Positions 33,923-42,351 of a stretch of DNA of 64,000 nucleotides are shown here, piece after piece. Source of the DNA: Bryobacteraceae bacterium. Its GTDB lineage: Bacteria > Acidobacteriota > Terriglobia > Bryobacterales > Bryobacteraceae. The notes under the pieces were generated by a model. It did no database searches. It worked only from the letters and a program-made list of their open reading frames with translations, and was not told the DNA's origin. The DNA lies in contig JAICJH010000017.1 of the NCBI GenBank assembly GCA_025928545.1, positions 1 through 64,000 on the forward strand. Reading direction: 5' to 3'. Every line of letters begins with the position of its first letter. Position 1 is the first letter of the stretch. The translations under genes were made by a program, and so were the position numbers.

Positions 33923-35094
33923 AGTACCAGCGCCACGGTCCCGCGCAGGCGGGCTGTGCCTTCTTCATGCGCGGGAATCAGCAACGGGGGAAAGCCACCC
34001 TGTAGCACGAGCGCCCGCACCTCCGATTCAATCACCGGGCCGAAACGGTGCCATGCCTTCGTCAGGTCTCCGATGACGATAATCCGTTCCGGGGCCAGAC
34101 CCGCCACAATCATCCGCATCCCGCGGCCGAGATAGTGGGCCATGTTGTTGAGGGCCTTCGCGGCGCGATTGTCCCCCATATCGGCCAGACGGAGGAGATC
34201 CATGAAGTTCGGCCGCTCGTCATGTACCGCCGATTCGTGATAGTAGCGGATAGCGGCCCGGTTGGAGGCAAACACTTCCCAGCAGCCGCGACTGCCACAA
34301 GTGCAGGCGGGTCCTTTGGGGTCGATGGGAACGTGGCCGAATTCGCCGGCCATATTGTTGTGGCCGCGGGCAAGTTCGCCGTTCATGTAGATGCCGATGC
34401 CGATGCCTTCGGAGACGGTGACGACCACGAGGTTACGGCAATCGTCCATCCGATCAAACCACGCGGCGGCCAGAACGCAGGCGTTGGCTGCGTTCTCTAT
34501 TTCGACCTCCAGACCCGTTGCTTTAGCGATGGGTTTGCCAAGATCGATATTGCGCCACTTCAGGTTGGGCGCGAAGACCAGATGGCCTTCACTGCGGTTA
34601 ATCCGGCCAGGCACCGAGATGCCGACGCCCTCGATCTTCTTTCCTTCGGACGAGGCAATGATGGCTTTGATCCGCTTGATGAGCAGCGCGATGGCTTTGG
34701 CGGGATCGCGCGGAGTGAGAAAAGTTTCCTGCGCGGTGAAGTTGCCGTTCACGTCGGCGAGAGACACGGTGGTCTGGATAGGCCGGATGTCGACGCCGAC
34801 GATCACGCGATCCTCATTGAGGTGAAGAAATGTGGGGCGGCGGCCACGCGGCAAACGGCCCGTGGGACCTTCGATCACCCAGTCTTCGCGGATGAGTTCT
34901 TCCACGATCAATGAGATGGTGCTGCGCTGCATTCCGGAGACGCGAGCCAGGTCGGCGCGGGAAATCGGATGGCGAGTGCGGATCAGGTTGAGGACGATGC
35001 GCCGGTTGACGTTGCGGATCGCTTCGCTTGAGGCGATGTGATTGGGGTCGAGGGCGCGCGCGGGCATGTAGCTACCAGCATAGATAGTGGGCAT
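33904..35094 (-). CDS. ROK-family transcriptional regulator
   Basis: This 396-residue NagC/Mlc-like regulator has an N-terminal winged helix ([29 protein letters not shown]) and a ROK sugar-kinase-like domain with the zinc motif [12 protein letters not shown]. At the place of the catalytic Asp (normally Asn-Asp-Ala-Asn) it has ENAANAC, so kinase activity is unlikely; it should act as a sugar-sensing repressor. Targets cannot be inferred. Part of its helix-turn-helix coding sequence is duplicated 426 bases further right. Its 3' end overlaps cysE. Confidence 0.88.
   Translation of the reverse strand: MPTIYAGSYMPARALDPNHIASSEAIRNVNRRIVLNLIRTRHPISRADLARVSGMQRSTISLIVEELIREDWVIEGPTGRLPRGRRPTFLHLNEDRVIVGVDIRPIQTTVSLADVNGNFTAQETFLTPRDPAKAIALLIKRIKAIIASSEGKKIEGVGISVPGRINRSEGHLVFAPNLKWRNIDLGKPIAKATGLEVEIENAANACVLAAAWFDRMDDCRNLVVVTVSEGIGIGIYMNGELARGHNNMAGEFGHVPIDPKGPACTCGSRGCWEVFASNRAAIRYYHESAVHDERPNFMDLLRLADMGDNRAAKALNNMAHYLGRGMRMIVAGLAPERIIVIGDLTKAWHRFGPVIESEVRALVLQGGFPPLLIPAHEEGTARLRGTVALVLQKHFG
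34927..35040. repeat. Direct repeat copy 1, inside the ROK gene
   Basis: A 114-base segment coding for the recognition-helix part of the ROK regulator. It matches 35353-35466 at all but three positions by direct reading and in the same orientation. Confidence 0.85.
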
Positions 35095-35189
35095 AGATAG
35101 TCGGGTGCGCCCGGCGATTTCCGGTGCTATGATCGCGGCATGTACCGGCTTTGCGCGGGGCTCCTCCTCGCCGTATTCATGCTGGGTGG

Positions 35190-35466
35190 CTAGACTTCGC
35201 CGGATGTCGCCCGCCTGACACCGGTGGTTTCACTGGTACTGGAGAGCAATGGGCCAGTGGACGATTCAGTGAGCCAGTCTCTCGTGGACACCACGGTTGC
35301 GGCCGCAGAACGTCCTTTGACCGGGGATCGGACGCTCCAGCTTGTTGCTGCACTGCATTCCGGAGACGCGAGCCAGGTCGGCACGGGAGATCGGATGGCG
35401 AGCGCGGATCAGGTTGAGGACGATGCGCCGGTTGACGTTGCGGATCGCTTCGCTTGAGGCGATGTG
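35190..35466 (-). pseudogene. Decayed partial copy of a ROK-type regulator gene (HTH part)
   Basis: Bases 35353-35466 are nearly identical to 34927-35040, the HTH region of the ROK gene, on the same strand. Further downstream (35190-35352) the reading is more diverged but still shows TRDWLTESSTGPL against [13 protein letters not shown] of the intact gene, in a shifted frame. No ROK domain follows. The high identity of only part suggests gene conversion or a partial duplication of a paralog, not a simple recent tandem duplication. It fills most of the 35095-35485 gap. Confidence 0.65.
35353..35466. repeat. Direct repeat copy 2
   Basis: Second copy of the 114-base ROK HTH segment; three base differences from copy 1. 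It lies in the remnant between the ROK gene and the beta-barrel gene. Confidence 0.85.
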
Positions 35467-35485
35467 ACCAGGGTCCGACGGGGAT

Positions 35486-36109
35486 TCAGAACGAAAGGCC
35501 GAGAAGGAACTCCGCCTGATTTGCGTGCGAGGCCGGATTGAATGACGATGTGCTCGGTTTCGAATCTGAACCCCAGCGGGTGTAGCGAAGCTGCGGATCG
35601 ACCCTGAGGCTCAGTAGTTTGAACCCAACGCCGACACCCACGGTGAAGCCGTCTCGCGAGAGATGAGGGCTGTCTCCGGTGAACTCACTCACGTGCCGGA
35701 ATGAAGGGCCGGCTTCGATGAACGGCTTAATGAAGGGCGTTCCGAAACTGTATTTCGCCAATATCGGGAATTCCCAACTGTTGGTCGAATTGTTGTTTAT
35801 CACCGTGAGCCCCGGGCCCGCAAACAGGCGATTGACGGCGGTGAGATTCAGACGCCGGTAGAGCGCGTCGGCTTCCACGGAAAAACCGAGAGGGAGATTG
35901 ACCTGGAGCATCGGGCCGACGATGAAGTCCTTTGAATCGGAGAAGAGATGAGTGCTGGTGTCGACACCAGTGATCGTTTTATCTGAGAAGGCATCCGTCA
36001 GGCTTGTGCCGCCAACCACTCCGACCGAGAGCGACTGCGCAAAAACCGGCGCAGAGATCACGGGCGCGCAGATCACAATCGAGGCAAGGAAAAGATTCCT
36101 GAATTTCAT
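35486..36109 (-). CDS. Outer-membrane beta-barrel protein (OmpA/OmpX-like porin fold)
   Basis: The start is taken at ATG 36109 (MKFRNLFLASIVICAPVI), giving 207 residues and a clear signal peptide ending after FAQS; the longer frame upstream lies over the glycolate oxidase-like gene. The mature part alternates polar and hydrophobic residues in about eight strands, with LGFSVEADALYRR, FPILAKYSFG, FIEAGPSFRHV, and a C-terminal FLLGLSF ending in Phe, the outer-membrane targeting residue. Such small barrels are structural or adhesive; no specific function is visible. Confidence 0.82.
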   Translation of the reverse strand: MKFRNLFLASIVICAPVISAPVFAQSLSVGVVGGTSLTDAFSDKTITGVDTSTHLFSDSKDFIVGPMLQVNLPLGFSVEADALYRRLNLTAVNRLFAGPGLTVINNNSTNSWEFPILAKYSFGTPFIKPFIEAGPSFRHVSEFTGDSPHLSRDGFTVGVGVGFKLLSLRVDPQLRYTRWGSDSKPSTSSFNPASHANQAEFLLGLSF

Positions 36110-36189
36110 ACACCTGCCGATGCGGCGGGCTTTTTTCGCGTTTCGGTTTTGGGGTGAAAAATACAGGAGAAGTGCGAGGAACCGTACGT

Positions 36190-37635
36190 TCAGACAGCGT
36201 TGGCGGTGGTGAGCGGAGACTGGCGGATTTCCATGCAACCGCGTCCGGTTGGCAGTACTTTTCCGGGATTCAACCGATTGGTGGGATCGAAGAGGGTCTT
36301 CAGGCGCGCCATGCAATCGAGCGAATCGCCGGAGAACAGGTGAGCCATCATTTCGTTCTTCTCCATGCCGACACCGTGTTCGCCGGTGATGGAGCCACCT
36401 ACCGAAATGCACCACTCGAGAATCTCTTCGCCGGCCGCTCTGGCCTTTTCGAGTTCGCCCGGGACGTGGGAGTTGAACAGAATAATCGGGTGCATGTTGC
36501 CATCGCCGGCATGGAAGATATTGCTGATTCCCAGTCCGTATTTGGCGGCCACTTCCGCGATTCGGCGCAACGTGGGCGCGATCTGCGTGCGCGGCACAAC
36601 TCCATCCTGCACGTAATATGACGGGCTGACGCGGCCTACCGCGCCGAAGGCATTCTTGCGGCCTTTCCAGAGAAGATCGCGTTCTTCGGCGGTGCGGGCC
36701 ACGCGCACTTCGCGCACGCCGCACTTCATGCAGGCTTCGCGAATTTGTTCCACCTGCTCTTCGACCGATTCCACCAGGCCTTCGAGTTCGATCAGAAGCA
36801 CGGCGGCGGCATCTTTCGGATAGCCGGCGTGGGTGGCGTCTTCCACCATGCGGAGCATTTCGCCATCCAGCATTTCAACCGCGACCGGCGTAATGGCGCG
36901 CGCCGTGATTTCAGCAACTGTATCGGCCGCATCCGACGCCTGATTGCAAATAGCCAGAATGGTTTTGACACGCTCCGGCTGGCGCATCAACCGCACGGTG
37001 ATTTTCGTGGTGAGGGCCATGGTGCCTTCCGAACCGGTCAGGAGTCCGATAAGGTCATAGCCAGGATTGTCGGCGGAAGTGGTGTGGATGGCGCCGTCGG
37101 GCAGCACGTATTCGAGGCCCAGAATATGGTTCGTGGTGACACCGTAGGCCAGGGTGTGCGGGCCCCCCGCATTTTCCGCCACGTTGCCGCCGATGGTGCA
37201 GGCGCGCTGGCTGGAGGGATCGGGCGCATAGAAGTAGCCGAAAGGCGCGACGGCGGCGGAGATGTCGAGATTCACGACGCCGGGCTCCACGGTGGCTCGC
37301 TCGTTCGGTATATCGATATCGACAATGCGGTTCATGCGGGCGAACCCGATCATGATTCCACCGGCGCGCGGGATGGCGCCTCCACTGAGGCCTGTGCCGG
37401 CTCCGCGGCCGACCACCGGAAGATCGTACTCAGCGGCAAGTTTCACAATCGCGGCAACGGCGGCGGTGTCGCGCGGGAAGACAACCACATCCGGCCGGGA
37501 TTTATCCACACTGCCGTCGTATTCATAAAGAGTAAGATCTTCGGGACGTTCGAGCAGGCCGTTTTTGCCTACGATGTCGTACAGCCTGAGTCTGGCCTCG
37601 GCGGGGACGGTGCGGCGTTCGATGGGAGTCGACAG
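36190..37635 (-). CDS. FAD-linked oxidase, glycolate oxidase GlcD-like; probable CTG start
   Basis: A VAO/PCMH-type flavoprotein oxidising 2-hydroxy acids such as glycolate or lactate. FAD-binding blocks are VVGRGAGTGLSGGAIPRAGG and SQRACTIGGNVAENAGGPHT; the C-terminal oxidase part has the IFHAGDGNMHP and GSITGEHGVGMEKN metal/substrate motifs. The first in-frame standard start (GTG 37509) would cut off conserved residues (LYDIVGKNGLLERPEDLTLY) that belong to the family. No ATG, GTG or TTG lies between it and the stop of tlpA. CTG 37635 has a GAGG 6 bases before it and gives 481 residues, the usual length. Confidence 0.85.
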   Translation of the reverse strand: MSTPIERRTVPAEARLRLYDIVGKNGLLERPEDLTLYEYDGSVDKSRPDVVVFPRDTAAVAAIVKLAAEYDLPVVGRGAGTGLSGGAIPRAGGIMIGFARMNRIVDIDIPNERATVEPGVVNLDISAAVAPFGYFYAPDPSSQRACTIGGNVAENAGGPHTLAYGVTTNHILGLEYVLPDGAIHTTSADNPGYDLIGLLTGSEGTMALTTKITVRLMRQPERVKTILAICNQASDAADTVAEITARAITPVAVEMLDGEMLRMVEDATHAGYPKDAAAVLLIELEGLVESVEEQVEQIREACMKCGVREVRVARTAEERDLLWKGRKNAFGAVGRVSPSYYVQDGVVPRTQIAPTLRRIAEVAAKYGLGISNIFHAGDGNMHPIILFNSHVPGELEKARAAGEEILEWCISVGGSITGEHGVGMEKNEMMAHLFSGDSLDCMARLKTLFDPTNRLNPGKVLPTGRGCMEIRQSPLTTANAV

Positions 37636-37647
37636 GTGCGGCCTCGA

Positions 37648-38160
37648 TTACATCAGCGACTGGAGGTGCTTAATCATTTCCGGCTTGCCCCAGGCCTGCG
37701 AGGAGATGAACTTCTCAATCACTTTGCCGTTGCGGTCGATCAGGTAGCTTTCCGGATATTGAACGGTGCCGTACTTCATGTTGATGTTCTCTTCCGGATC
37801 GCGGGCGGTCAAATAAGCAAGGGGAGATCTTTTGAGGAAATTGCGATAGGCAGTTTCGTCTTTATCGACGCTGACGCCGAGGACTACGAGACCCTGTGGC
37901 ATCAGTTCACGGGACATGGCGTTGAGATCGGGAATTTCCTCGATACAGGTGCCACACCAGGTGGCCCAGAAGTTCAGGAGCAGAAGCTTGCCTCCGAAAT
38001 CGCGGGCGGTGATGGTTTTGCCGGAATCGGTTTGAATACTGAAGCTGGGAGCGGTATCCCCGGCATTCACGATATTTTCGTGGAGCGAACTATAAAGCGC
38101 GAAGCAGAAGGCAACGAGCATGAGCGCCAAAGCGCCGTGGAGTAATCGGTCGGCTTTCAT
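37648..38160 (-). CDS. TlpA/ResA-like thiol-disulfide oxidoreductase
   Basis: A 170-residue thioredoxin-fold protein anchored by an N-terminal hydrophobic segment (about 6-26) and facing the periplasm. The active site is NFWATWCGTCIEE (CGTC), with the cis-Pro loop at TVQYPESYLIDRNGK. The start at ATG 38160 gives a typical length; the frame extends further but into the divergent PTPS gene. TlpA-like proteins keep cysteines reduced, for instance for cytochrome c or copper sites. The oxidase gene downstream is only 12 bases away and probably coupled. Confidence 0.88.
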   Translation of the reverse strand: MKADRLLHGALALMLVAFCFALYSSLHENIVNAGDTAPSFSIQTDSGKTITARDFGGKLLLLNFWATWCGTCIEEIPDLNAMSRELMPQGLVVLGVSVDKDETAYRNFLKRSPLAYLTARDPEENINMKYGTVQYPESYLIDRNGKVIEKFISSQAWGKPEMIKHLQSLM

Positions 38161-38223
38161 TGCAGTGTCATCTATAATTCTATTGGATCGAAGACGGTGG
38201 CGGACGGGCCCTCTGGGCGGACG

Positions 38224-38640
38224 ATGATCATTTCCAAAAAAGTTGAATTTTCGGCGTCGCATATCTGCCGGTCGCCTCAATTGAGCGAGGCGGAGAATCA
38301 GCGGGTTTACGGGGCTGCGGCGAACCCGCTTAGTCACGGACACAACTACATCGTGGAAGTGGCGATTGAAGGCGAACCGGATGCCGTGACCGGGATGATT
38401 CTGGATCTCAAGCGGCTGAAAGACGTCCTCGAAGAGCGCGTGCTTTCGGTTTACGATCATCGCCTGCTGAACCGGGAAGTTGCTGGATTTGAAGCACTTG
38501 TTCCGACGGTTGAGAATATATCAATCGACATCTGGAAGCGCCTGGAAGGCAATATCGATCCGACGGGGCGCGCTCGGCTGCACTCGGTGCGGGTGCATGA
38601 GACCAACGAACTTTTCGTGGAGTACCGGGGCGGCAAATGA
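38224..38640 (+). CDS. 6-pyruvoyltetrahydropterin synthase/QueD-family protein lacking catalytic Cys
   Basis: A 138-residue PTPS-fold protein. The three zinc ligands are present: His13 in FSASHIC and His38, His40 in SHGHNY. The catalytic Cys that normally stands before the HGHNY motif (as in YGKCNNPN of the next gene) is Ala32 here (VYGAAANPLSHGH). A LLNREV segment and ETVEN-like PTVENIS with the acidic residue of the active site remain. It overlaps the next gene by 4 bases (ATGA). It might do lyase-type chemistry not needing the Cys, bind pterin only, or pair with its neighbour. Confidence 0.85.
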   Translation: MIISKKVEFSASHICRSPQLSEAENQRVYGAAANPLSHGHNYIVEVAIEGEPDAVTGMILDLKRLKDVLEERVLSVYDHRLLNREVAGFEALVPTVENISIDIWKRLEGNIDPTGRARLHSVRVHETNELFVEYRGGK

Positions 38641-39062
38641 CGGTTTATGTGTCGCGAAAATATGGTTTTTCGGCGACGCACCGGTTGCATGCCGCAGGTT
38701 TGAGCGACGCGGAAAACCGCGCTGTTTACGGGAAATGCAATAACCCGAACGGGCACGGCCATAATTACGAGGTCGAGATCACGGTGGCCGGGCCGGTGGA
38801 CAGCGTCACGGGCCGCGCGGTATCGCTGGAAGCTCTGGATGCGCTGGCGGCGCGCGAAGTGATTGAGCCGCTGCGGTATCGCAATCTGAATGAAGAAGTT
38901 GCGGCTTTCCGGGTCGCAGTTCCGACTACCGAAAACCTGGCATTTGAAGTGGACCGGCGTTTGCGGGATGCATGGTCGGGTGCTTTTCCGTCAGGACTGC
39001 CGCGGCTGGAAAAAATCCGCATCTGGGAGACGGAGCGAAACATCTGTGAAGTTGCCGGGTAA
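38637..39062 (+). CDS. 6-pyruvoyltetrahydropterin synthase/6-carboxytetrahydropterin synthase family
   Basis: A 141-residue canonical member. Zinc ligands are His15 (FSATHRLH), His40 and His42 (HGHNY); catalytic Cys34 sits in YGKCNNPNG; PTTENLAFEV supplies the conserved Glu. The family turns dihydroneopterin triphosphate into 6-pyruvoyl- or 6-carboxytetrahydropterin, the second giving queuosine. No queC or queE is in the window, so the product is open. It lies between the Cys-less paralog and folE in one operon. Confidence 0.9.
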   Translation: MTVYVSRKYGFSATHRLHAAGLSDAENRAVYGKCNNPNGHGHNYEVEITVAGPVDSVTGRAVSLEALDALAAREVIEPLRYRNLNEEVAAFRVAVPTTENLAFEVDRRLRDAWSGAFPSGLPRLEKIRIWETERNICEVAG

Positions 39063-39080
39063 TTCAACGGCGGGGGTGCG

Positions 39081-39683
39081 ATGGGCAGGGGTGAAATGAA
39101 AAAGAAGCAAGCCGTTGTGAAAGTGATGTCCGCGAAGCCGATCGCTCCGCTTATCGGCGGAGTGCTGGAGGCACTCGGGGAAAATCCGCAACGCGACGGG
39201 CTGCTGCGCACTCCGGAGCGGGTGGAGAAGGCGCTGCGCTACCTGACGAGCGGGTACACGCAGGACGTGAACAAGATCGTCAACGAAGCCATTTACGACG
39301 TGCGGTATGACGAGATGGTGATCGTGAAGGACATCGAGTTCTTCAGCATGTGCGAGCACCATATGCTGCCGTTTTTCGGCAAAATTCATATCGCGTATCT
39401 GGCGCGAAACAAGGTGATCGGGCTGAGCAAACTGCCGCGGATCGTGGACGTTTTCGCGCGCAGACTGCAGATTCAGGAACGGCTGACTCAGGAAGTGGCG
39501 CAGTGCATTCAGGACATGCTGGATCCGCTGGGGGTCGGGGTGATTGCCGAAGCGCAGCACTTCTGCATGATGATGCGCGGCGTGGAGAAGCAGCATTCCG
39601 GGACGGTGACGAGTACGATGTTGGGGGCTTTCCGGGAGAATAAGGAAACTCGCGACGAGTTCTTGGCTTTGGTGCGGAAGTAA
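39081..39683 (+). CDS. folE: GTP cyclohydrolase I
   Basis: The enzyme converts GTP to 7,8-dihydroneopterin triphosphate, the source of folate, queuosine and biopterin-type cofactors. The 200-residue protein has the zinc-binding [29 protein letters not shown], and [13 protein letters not shown] with the second Cys ligand; the length agrees with bacterial FolE type I. The start may be ATG 39081 or 39096; both have a G-rich Shine-Dalgarno. It is third after two PTPS-family genes that could use its product. Confidence 0.96.
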   Translation: MGRGEMKKKQAVVKVMSAKPIAPLIGGVLEALGENPQRDGLLRTPERVEKALRYLTSGYTQDVNKIVNEAIYDVRYDEMVIVKDIEFFSMCEHHMLPFFGKIHIAYLARNKVIGLSKLPRIVDVFARRLQIQERLTQEVAQCIQDMLDPLGVGVIAEAQHFCMMMRGVEKQHSGTVTSTMLGAFRENKETRDEFLALVRK

Positions 39684-39686
39684 AGT

Positions 39687-39860
39687 ATGGCGCGAAAGGT
39701 CGGCATTGCGGTCGAAAGCGGTCAGCTTATCGTGGAGCCACATCCGCGCCCCCTGGACACACTGGATGAACTCCTCACTCAATGCGATGCCAGTGCGGCG
39801 CGCAGTAAAGAAGATCGTGAGTGGCTCCGCGGCAAGTCGGTGGGCGGCGAACTCATCTGA
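39687..39860 (+). CDS. MazE-like orphan antitoxin tail (57 aa)
   Basis: A short frame beginning 3 bases after folE. It holds LIVEPHPRPLDTLDELLTQCD and ends with EDREWLRGKSVGGELI, the pattern of the toxin-binding tail of MazE/AbrB-like antitoxins. The DNA-binding AbrB half is missing and no mazF follows, so I consider it a remnant or an orphan antitoxin. It might still be expressed with folE. Confidence 0.5.
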   Translation: MARKVGIAVESGQLIVEPHPRPLDTLDELLTQCDASAARSKEDREWLRGKSVGGELI

Positions 39861-40052
39861 GGAAACGGCGCGGTATTTGCCTAGTCGGCCCCAATCGGGC
39901 CGGGGCCATGAGCAGGAGACGCGCCGGACAGGAGACGGTAGGCGAACGGTGGCTTCACTAAAATTGCCAGAAATGGCCAAGCCGTTTTCGAAAGGTTGCC
40001 AGCCGCAAGGACACTTCACGGTTGGAGTTGACCCAGAGTAGAACGTTAGGTA

Positions 40053-41009
40053 ATGAATTCTCTTCGGCTCAATGCGACTGCCGTAGCTCTAATCGGATGC
40101 ATAACAGCCTGCTATACATGGCCGGCTGGAAGTCCGAGCGTGGCGTACAGCCATGCAGGTATCTTATATCTCGCGACGGGCGAGGGCCGAACTGTAAAGT
40201 CAATAAGCACGGTGCCGCCGATCGGCAATTTCGCAATTTCACCCGATGGCAAGACCGCCATTTTCACTCCGCTCAATCAGCGGTTGATTGCTGACAATCT
40301 TTTTTCACTCAACGTCTCGACCGGAAATGTTGAAAAATTAACGCGGGGACCGTATTACTATCGATCGGGTCACGGATCAGAAGGTTATTCCGATCCATCG
40401 TTTTCACCAAACGGGCAGTCGGTTGTTTTTGCGGTGCACGCGGAGCGAGCCGGCGATGCCGTTGAAACGGCAGGTCCGTTGGCCATAATGGATCTCCGCA
40501 CGCGGAAGGTCACCATCCTTAAATCCACGACCAAAGTGAGCGAAGGCAGTGCTGCCTATGCGAATGCGCCCCAGTGGTCTCCTGATGGCAAACATGTGCT
40601 GGTTAACTTTGAAGCTGGGTCTGCCATTACCACCGAGCAGGGAGATACATTAGAGTCGCTCGATAGCAGGATGGGGGGCAGTGTTCAGTTCTCTCTCGGT
40701 TGGATTGGGGCTTCCTGTGTGGTGTATGTGGCAGGTGCCGACTTCAAAGAGGCGGACAGTAAGTCGGCGAAGGTGCTGAATCTCAACACCGGACGAACCG
40801 AGGCGCTGAATGAAGTCGCAACAACCGCCCCGGCAACAGCCATGCACCTCGTGAGCGTTTCATGGCCTGTGAGAGTCCGGTCCGAAGGCTCGGATTTCCT
40901 TGTTTTGGGCACGAATGGAGAATGGCGTATCCGCGATGCATCTGGCAACACGTTCGTAAGAGCGATCCCGGAAGCCAGTGGCGCTCCGATCCCCTCATTT
41001 TGCAAATAG
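40053..41009 (+). CDS. TolB-like beta-propeller lipoprotein/exported protein
   Basis: A 318-residue exported protein with an N-terminal signal (LNATAVALIGCITAC, a possible lipobox). WD40-like PD40 repeats follow, each around FSPNG/SPDGK: FAISPDGKTAIF, PSFSPNGQSVVF, PQWSPDGKHVLV. This looks like a small beta-propeller, perhaps with incomplete blades; such domains bind proteins in the periplasm. Enzyme motifs are absent. Before it (39861-40052) I see no gene. Confidence 0.75.
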   Translation: MNSLRLNATAVALIGCITACYTWPAGSPSVAYSHAGILYLATGEGRTVKSISTVPPIGNFAISPDGKTAIFTPLNQRLIADNLFSLNVSTGNVEKLTRGPYYYRSGHGSEGYSDPSFSPNGQSVVFAVHAERAGDAVETAGPLAIMDLRTRKVTILKSTTKVSEGSAAYANAPQWSPDGKHVLVNFEAGSAITTEQGDTLESLDSRMGGSVQFSLGWIGASCVVYVAGADFKEADSKSAKVLNLNTGRTEALNEVATTAPATAMHLVSVSWPVRVRSEGSDFLVLGTNGEWRIRDASGNTFVRAIPEASGAPIPSFCK

Positions 41010-41068
41010 CGTCGATTTCGCAAGCCCGCAGCGCCCAAGCCGCTTTTTCACCCCGCCTCAGCACAGAG

Positions 41069-41099
41069 CGAATCGGAGGGCGAAGAGCGCTCCGATTCG
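41069..41099. repeat. 10-bp inverted repeat
   Basis: Perfect arms CGAATCGGAG (41069-41078) and CTCCGATTCG (41090-41099) with an 11-base loop lie between two plus-strand genes. No T-run follows. It may be an RNA stem or a protein-binding dyad. Confidence 0.5.
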
Positions 41100-41160
41100 A
41101 ACGTCTACAGGAATCAGCTTCCAGCGTGACCCGTGGTCATGGATGTAATCTCGAAGCGTG

Positions 41161-41571
41161 ATGGCGAATTTCGAGAAATCATTGTCGAACTTGAGAGAGG
41201 CATCCGTCGAGGTGTTGCCAGGGGGCGGATTTCCGGCGCCGGGGCAAGCTTCGATAAAACTGCTCTTCGCGAATGGAACACGACTCAGCGCGGAGTATTG
41301 GCGTCTGGTAATAGACGGTAGGGCTGGCATAAGCAGCTTTGATCACCAGCAGAAGTACGGCCTGCCCGCACCAATCGACGCGGTCAAGAGTCTGAGCGAG
41401 ATTCTTCAGGACAAGCCGTTGACGAATGCCCTTCTCGACTACAATACTGGCGACCTGCTTTTTGAGTTCGCTGCGAGAATCACGCTTCAGGTGCTTAACT
41501 TCACCGGCTATGAGATTTGGGAAATCAATTTTCCGGATGGTACTCGCGAGTACTCTAACTACGCTAAGTAG
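41161..41571 (+). CDS. Conserved-looking hypothetical protein (136 aa)
   Basis: A soluble protein starting at ATG 41161 (a GTG precedes directly). It has a strand-rich layout with SIKLLFANGTRLSAEYWRLV, a DHQQKYGLPAPIDAVKSL loop and a C-terminal LQVLNFTGYEIWEINFPDGTREYSNYA. The final part looks like a conserved signature of small proteins often found near toxins or in immunity loci, but I cannot assign a family. No operon partner; it lies between the propeller gene and an integrase remnant. Confidence 0.55.
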   Translation: MANFEKSLSNLREASVEVLPGGGFPAPGQASIKLLFANGTRLSAEYWRLVIDGRAGISSFDHQQKYGLPAPIDAVKSLSEILQDKPLTNALLDYNTGDLLFEFAARITLQVLNFTGYEIWEINFPDGTREYSNYAK

Positions 41572-41726
41572 CATCCTGCCGGGCATCGCAATCTCGCCTG
41601 GGTTTACCCGGTGGAGAGTATTGTGCCCAAAGGCCTTCCCGCTATGCGACCTCCGCCTATTTGATCGGATCTCCTGGTTGGCAAGCAATCCTCCCTTTCT
41701 CAAGGAGGCTACCCAGCACTGCCTTA

Positions 41727-41901
41727 ATGGAAATCCGGGCTCAAACCGAACGCGATTCCGGGATCGCAGCGAATCTAAAGAAGGGCCGCCGATTCGAAGT
41801 GGCGGCAGATGGCTAACCACGAAAGCGCGAGAACGACGGGCTTCTATGATCGCGGCGATGATGGCGTTAGCCTTGATGACGTCGAGCGAATCGGGATCTG
41901 A
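41727..41901 (+). pseudogene. 3' remnant of a tyrosine recombinase (integrase) gene
   Basis: Two frames joined by a shift near 41805 read GIAANLKKGRRFEVAADG and then MANHESARTTGFYDRGDDGV plus SLDDVERI. The second part is the C-terminal end of XerC/D-like integrases, where His, Arg-Thr-Thr and the active Tyr of TTGxYDR stand, followed by the usual VSLDEVERI tail. The catalytic core upstream is missing. It marks an old mobile element end next to the DuOB/DUF488 operon. The rest of 41572-41910 shows nothing. Confidence 0.65.
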
Positions 41902-41910
41902 CCCACGCGA

Positions 41911-42351
41911 TTAAGCAATGTGCTGAATCTCGACATTGCTCCAGCGTTCTTTCAGGTACTCTGCCACAAGCCGCCTGTGGCAGTGATGCGGCTTTTCTTC
42001 ACTGCACAGCAGGCATCCGCCGTCCAGCAGTTCGGCCGGCGTACTCTCTTCGATGCGGCGCGCTTTCATCAGGTCGAGAAACTGGCGTTCGTAAAGCCCC
42101 CAATCGCCTTTTTTTTGTTTTTTATAGGGATCGAGGATATCGGCGGTGGGCGCGAGTTGCGGCATGTGCAAATAGTCGATCCCGCAGATCTCCTTCGTGA
42201 AGTAGCGAAGATCGTCTTTCTTCGTGAAGCCCGCAAGCTGCGAGACGTTGTTCAAGCGAACGTCCACCAACCGCTTTACACCGGAGCTCTTCAGTTTCGT
42301 AAAGAAAGTCTCCGCCGATTTTTTCGTAAAGCCGATTGTGAAAATCTTCAT
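41911..42351 (-). CDS. DUF488-family protein (short)
   Basis: A 146-residue DUF488 protein: MKIFTIGFTKKSAETFF, the DVRLNNVSQLAGFTKKDDL segment, YLHMPQLAPT, and the Cys/His-rich end LLCSEEKPHHCHRRLVAEYL. The family has a conserved DVR and an LxCxE...CHR motif that suggests nucleotide or nucleic acid binding; no biochemical role is settled. Its ATG overlaps the stop of the other DUF488 gene by 4 bases. Confidence 0.88.
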   Translation of the reverse strand: MKIFTIGFTKKSAETFFTKLKSSGVKRLVDVRLNNVSQLAGFTKKDDLRYFTKEICGIDYLHMPQLAPTADILDPYKKQKKGDWGLYERQFLDLMKARRIEESTPAELLDGGCLLCSEEKPHHCHRRLVAEYLKERWSNVEIQHIA

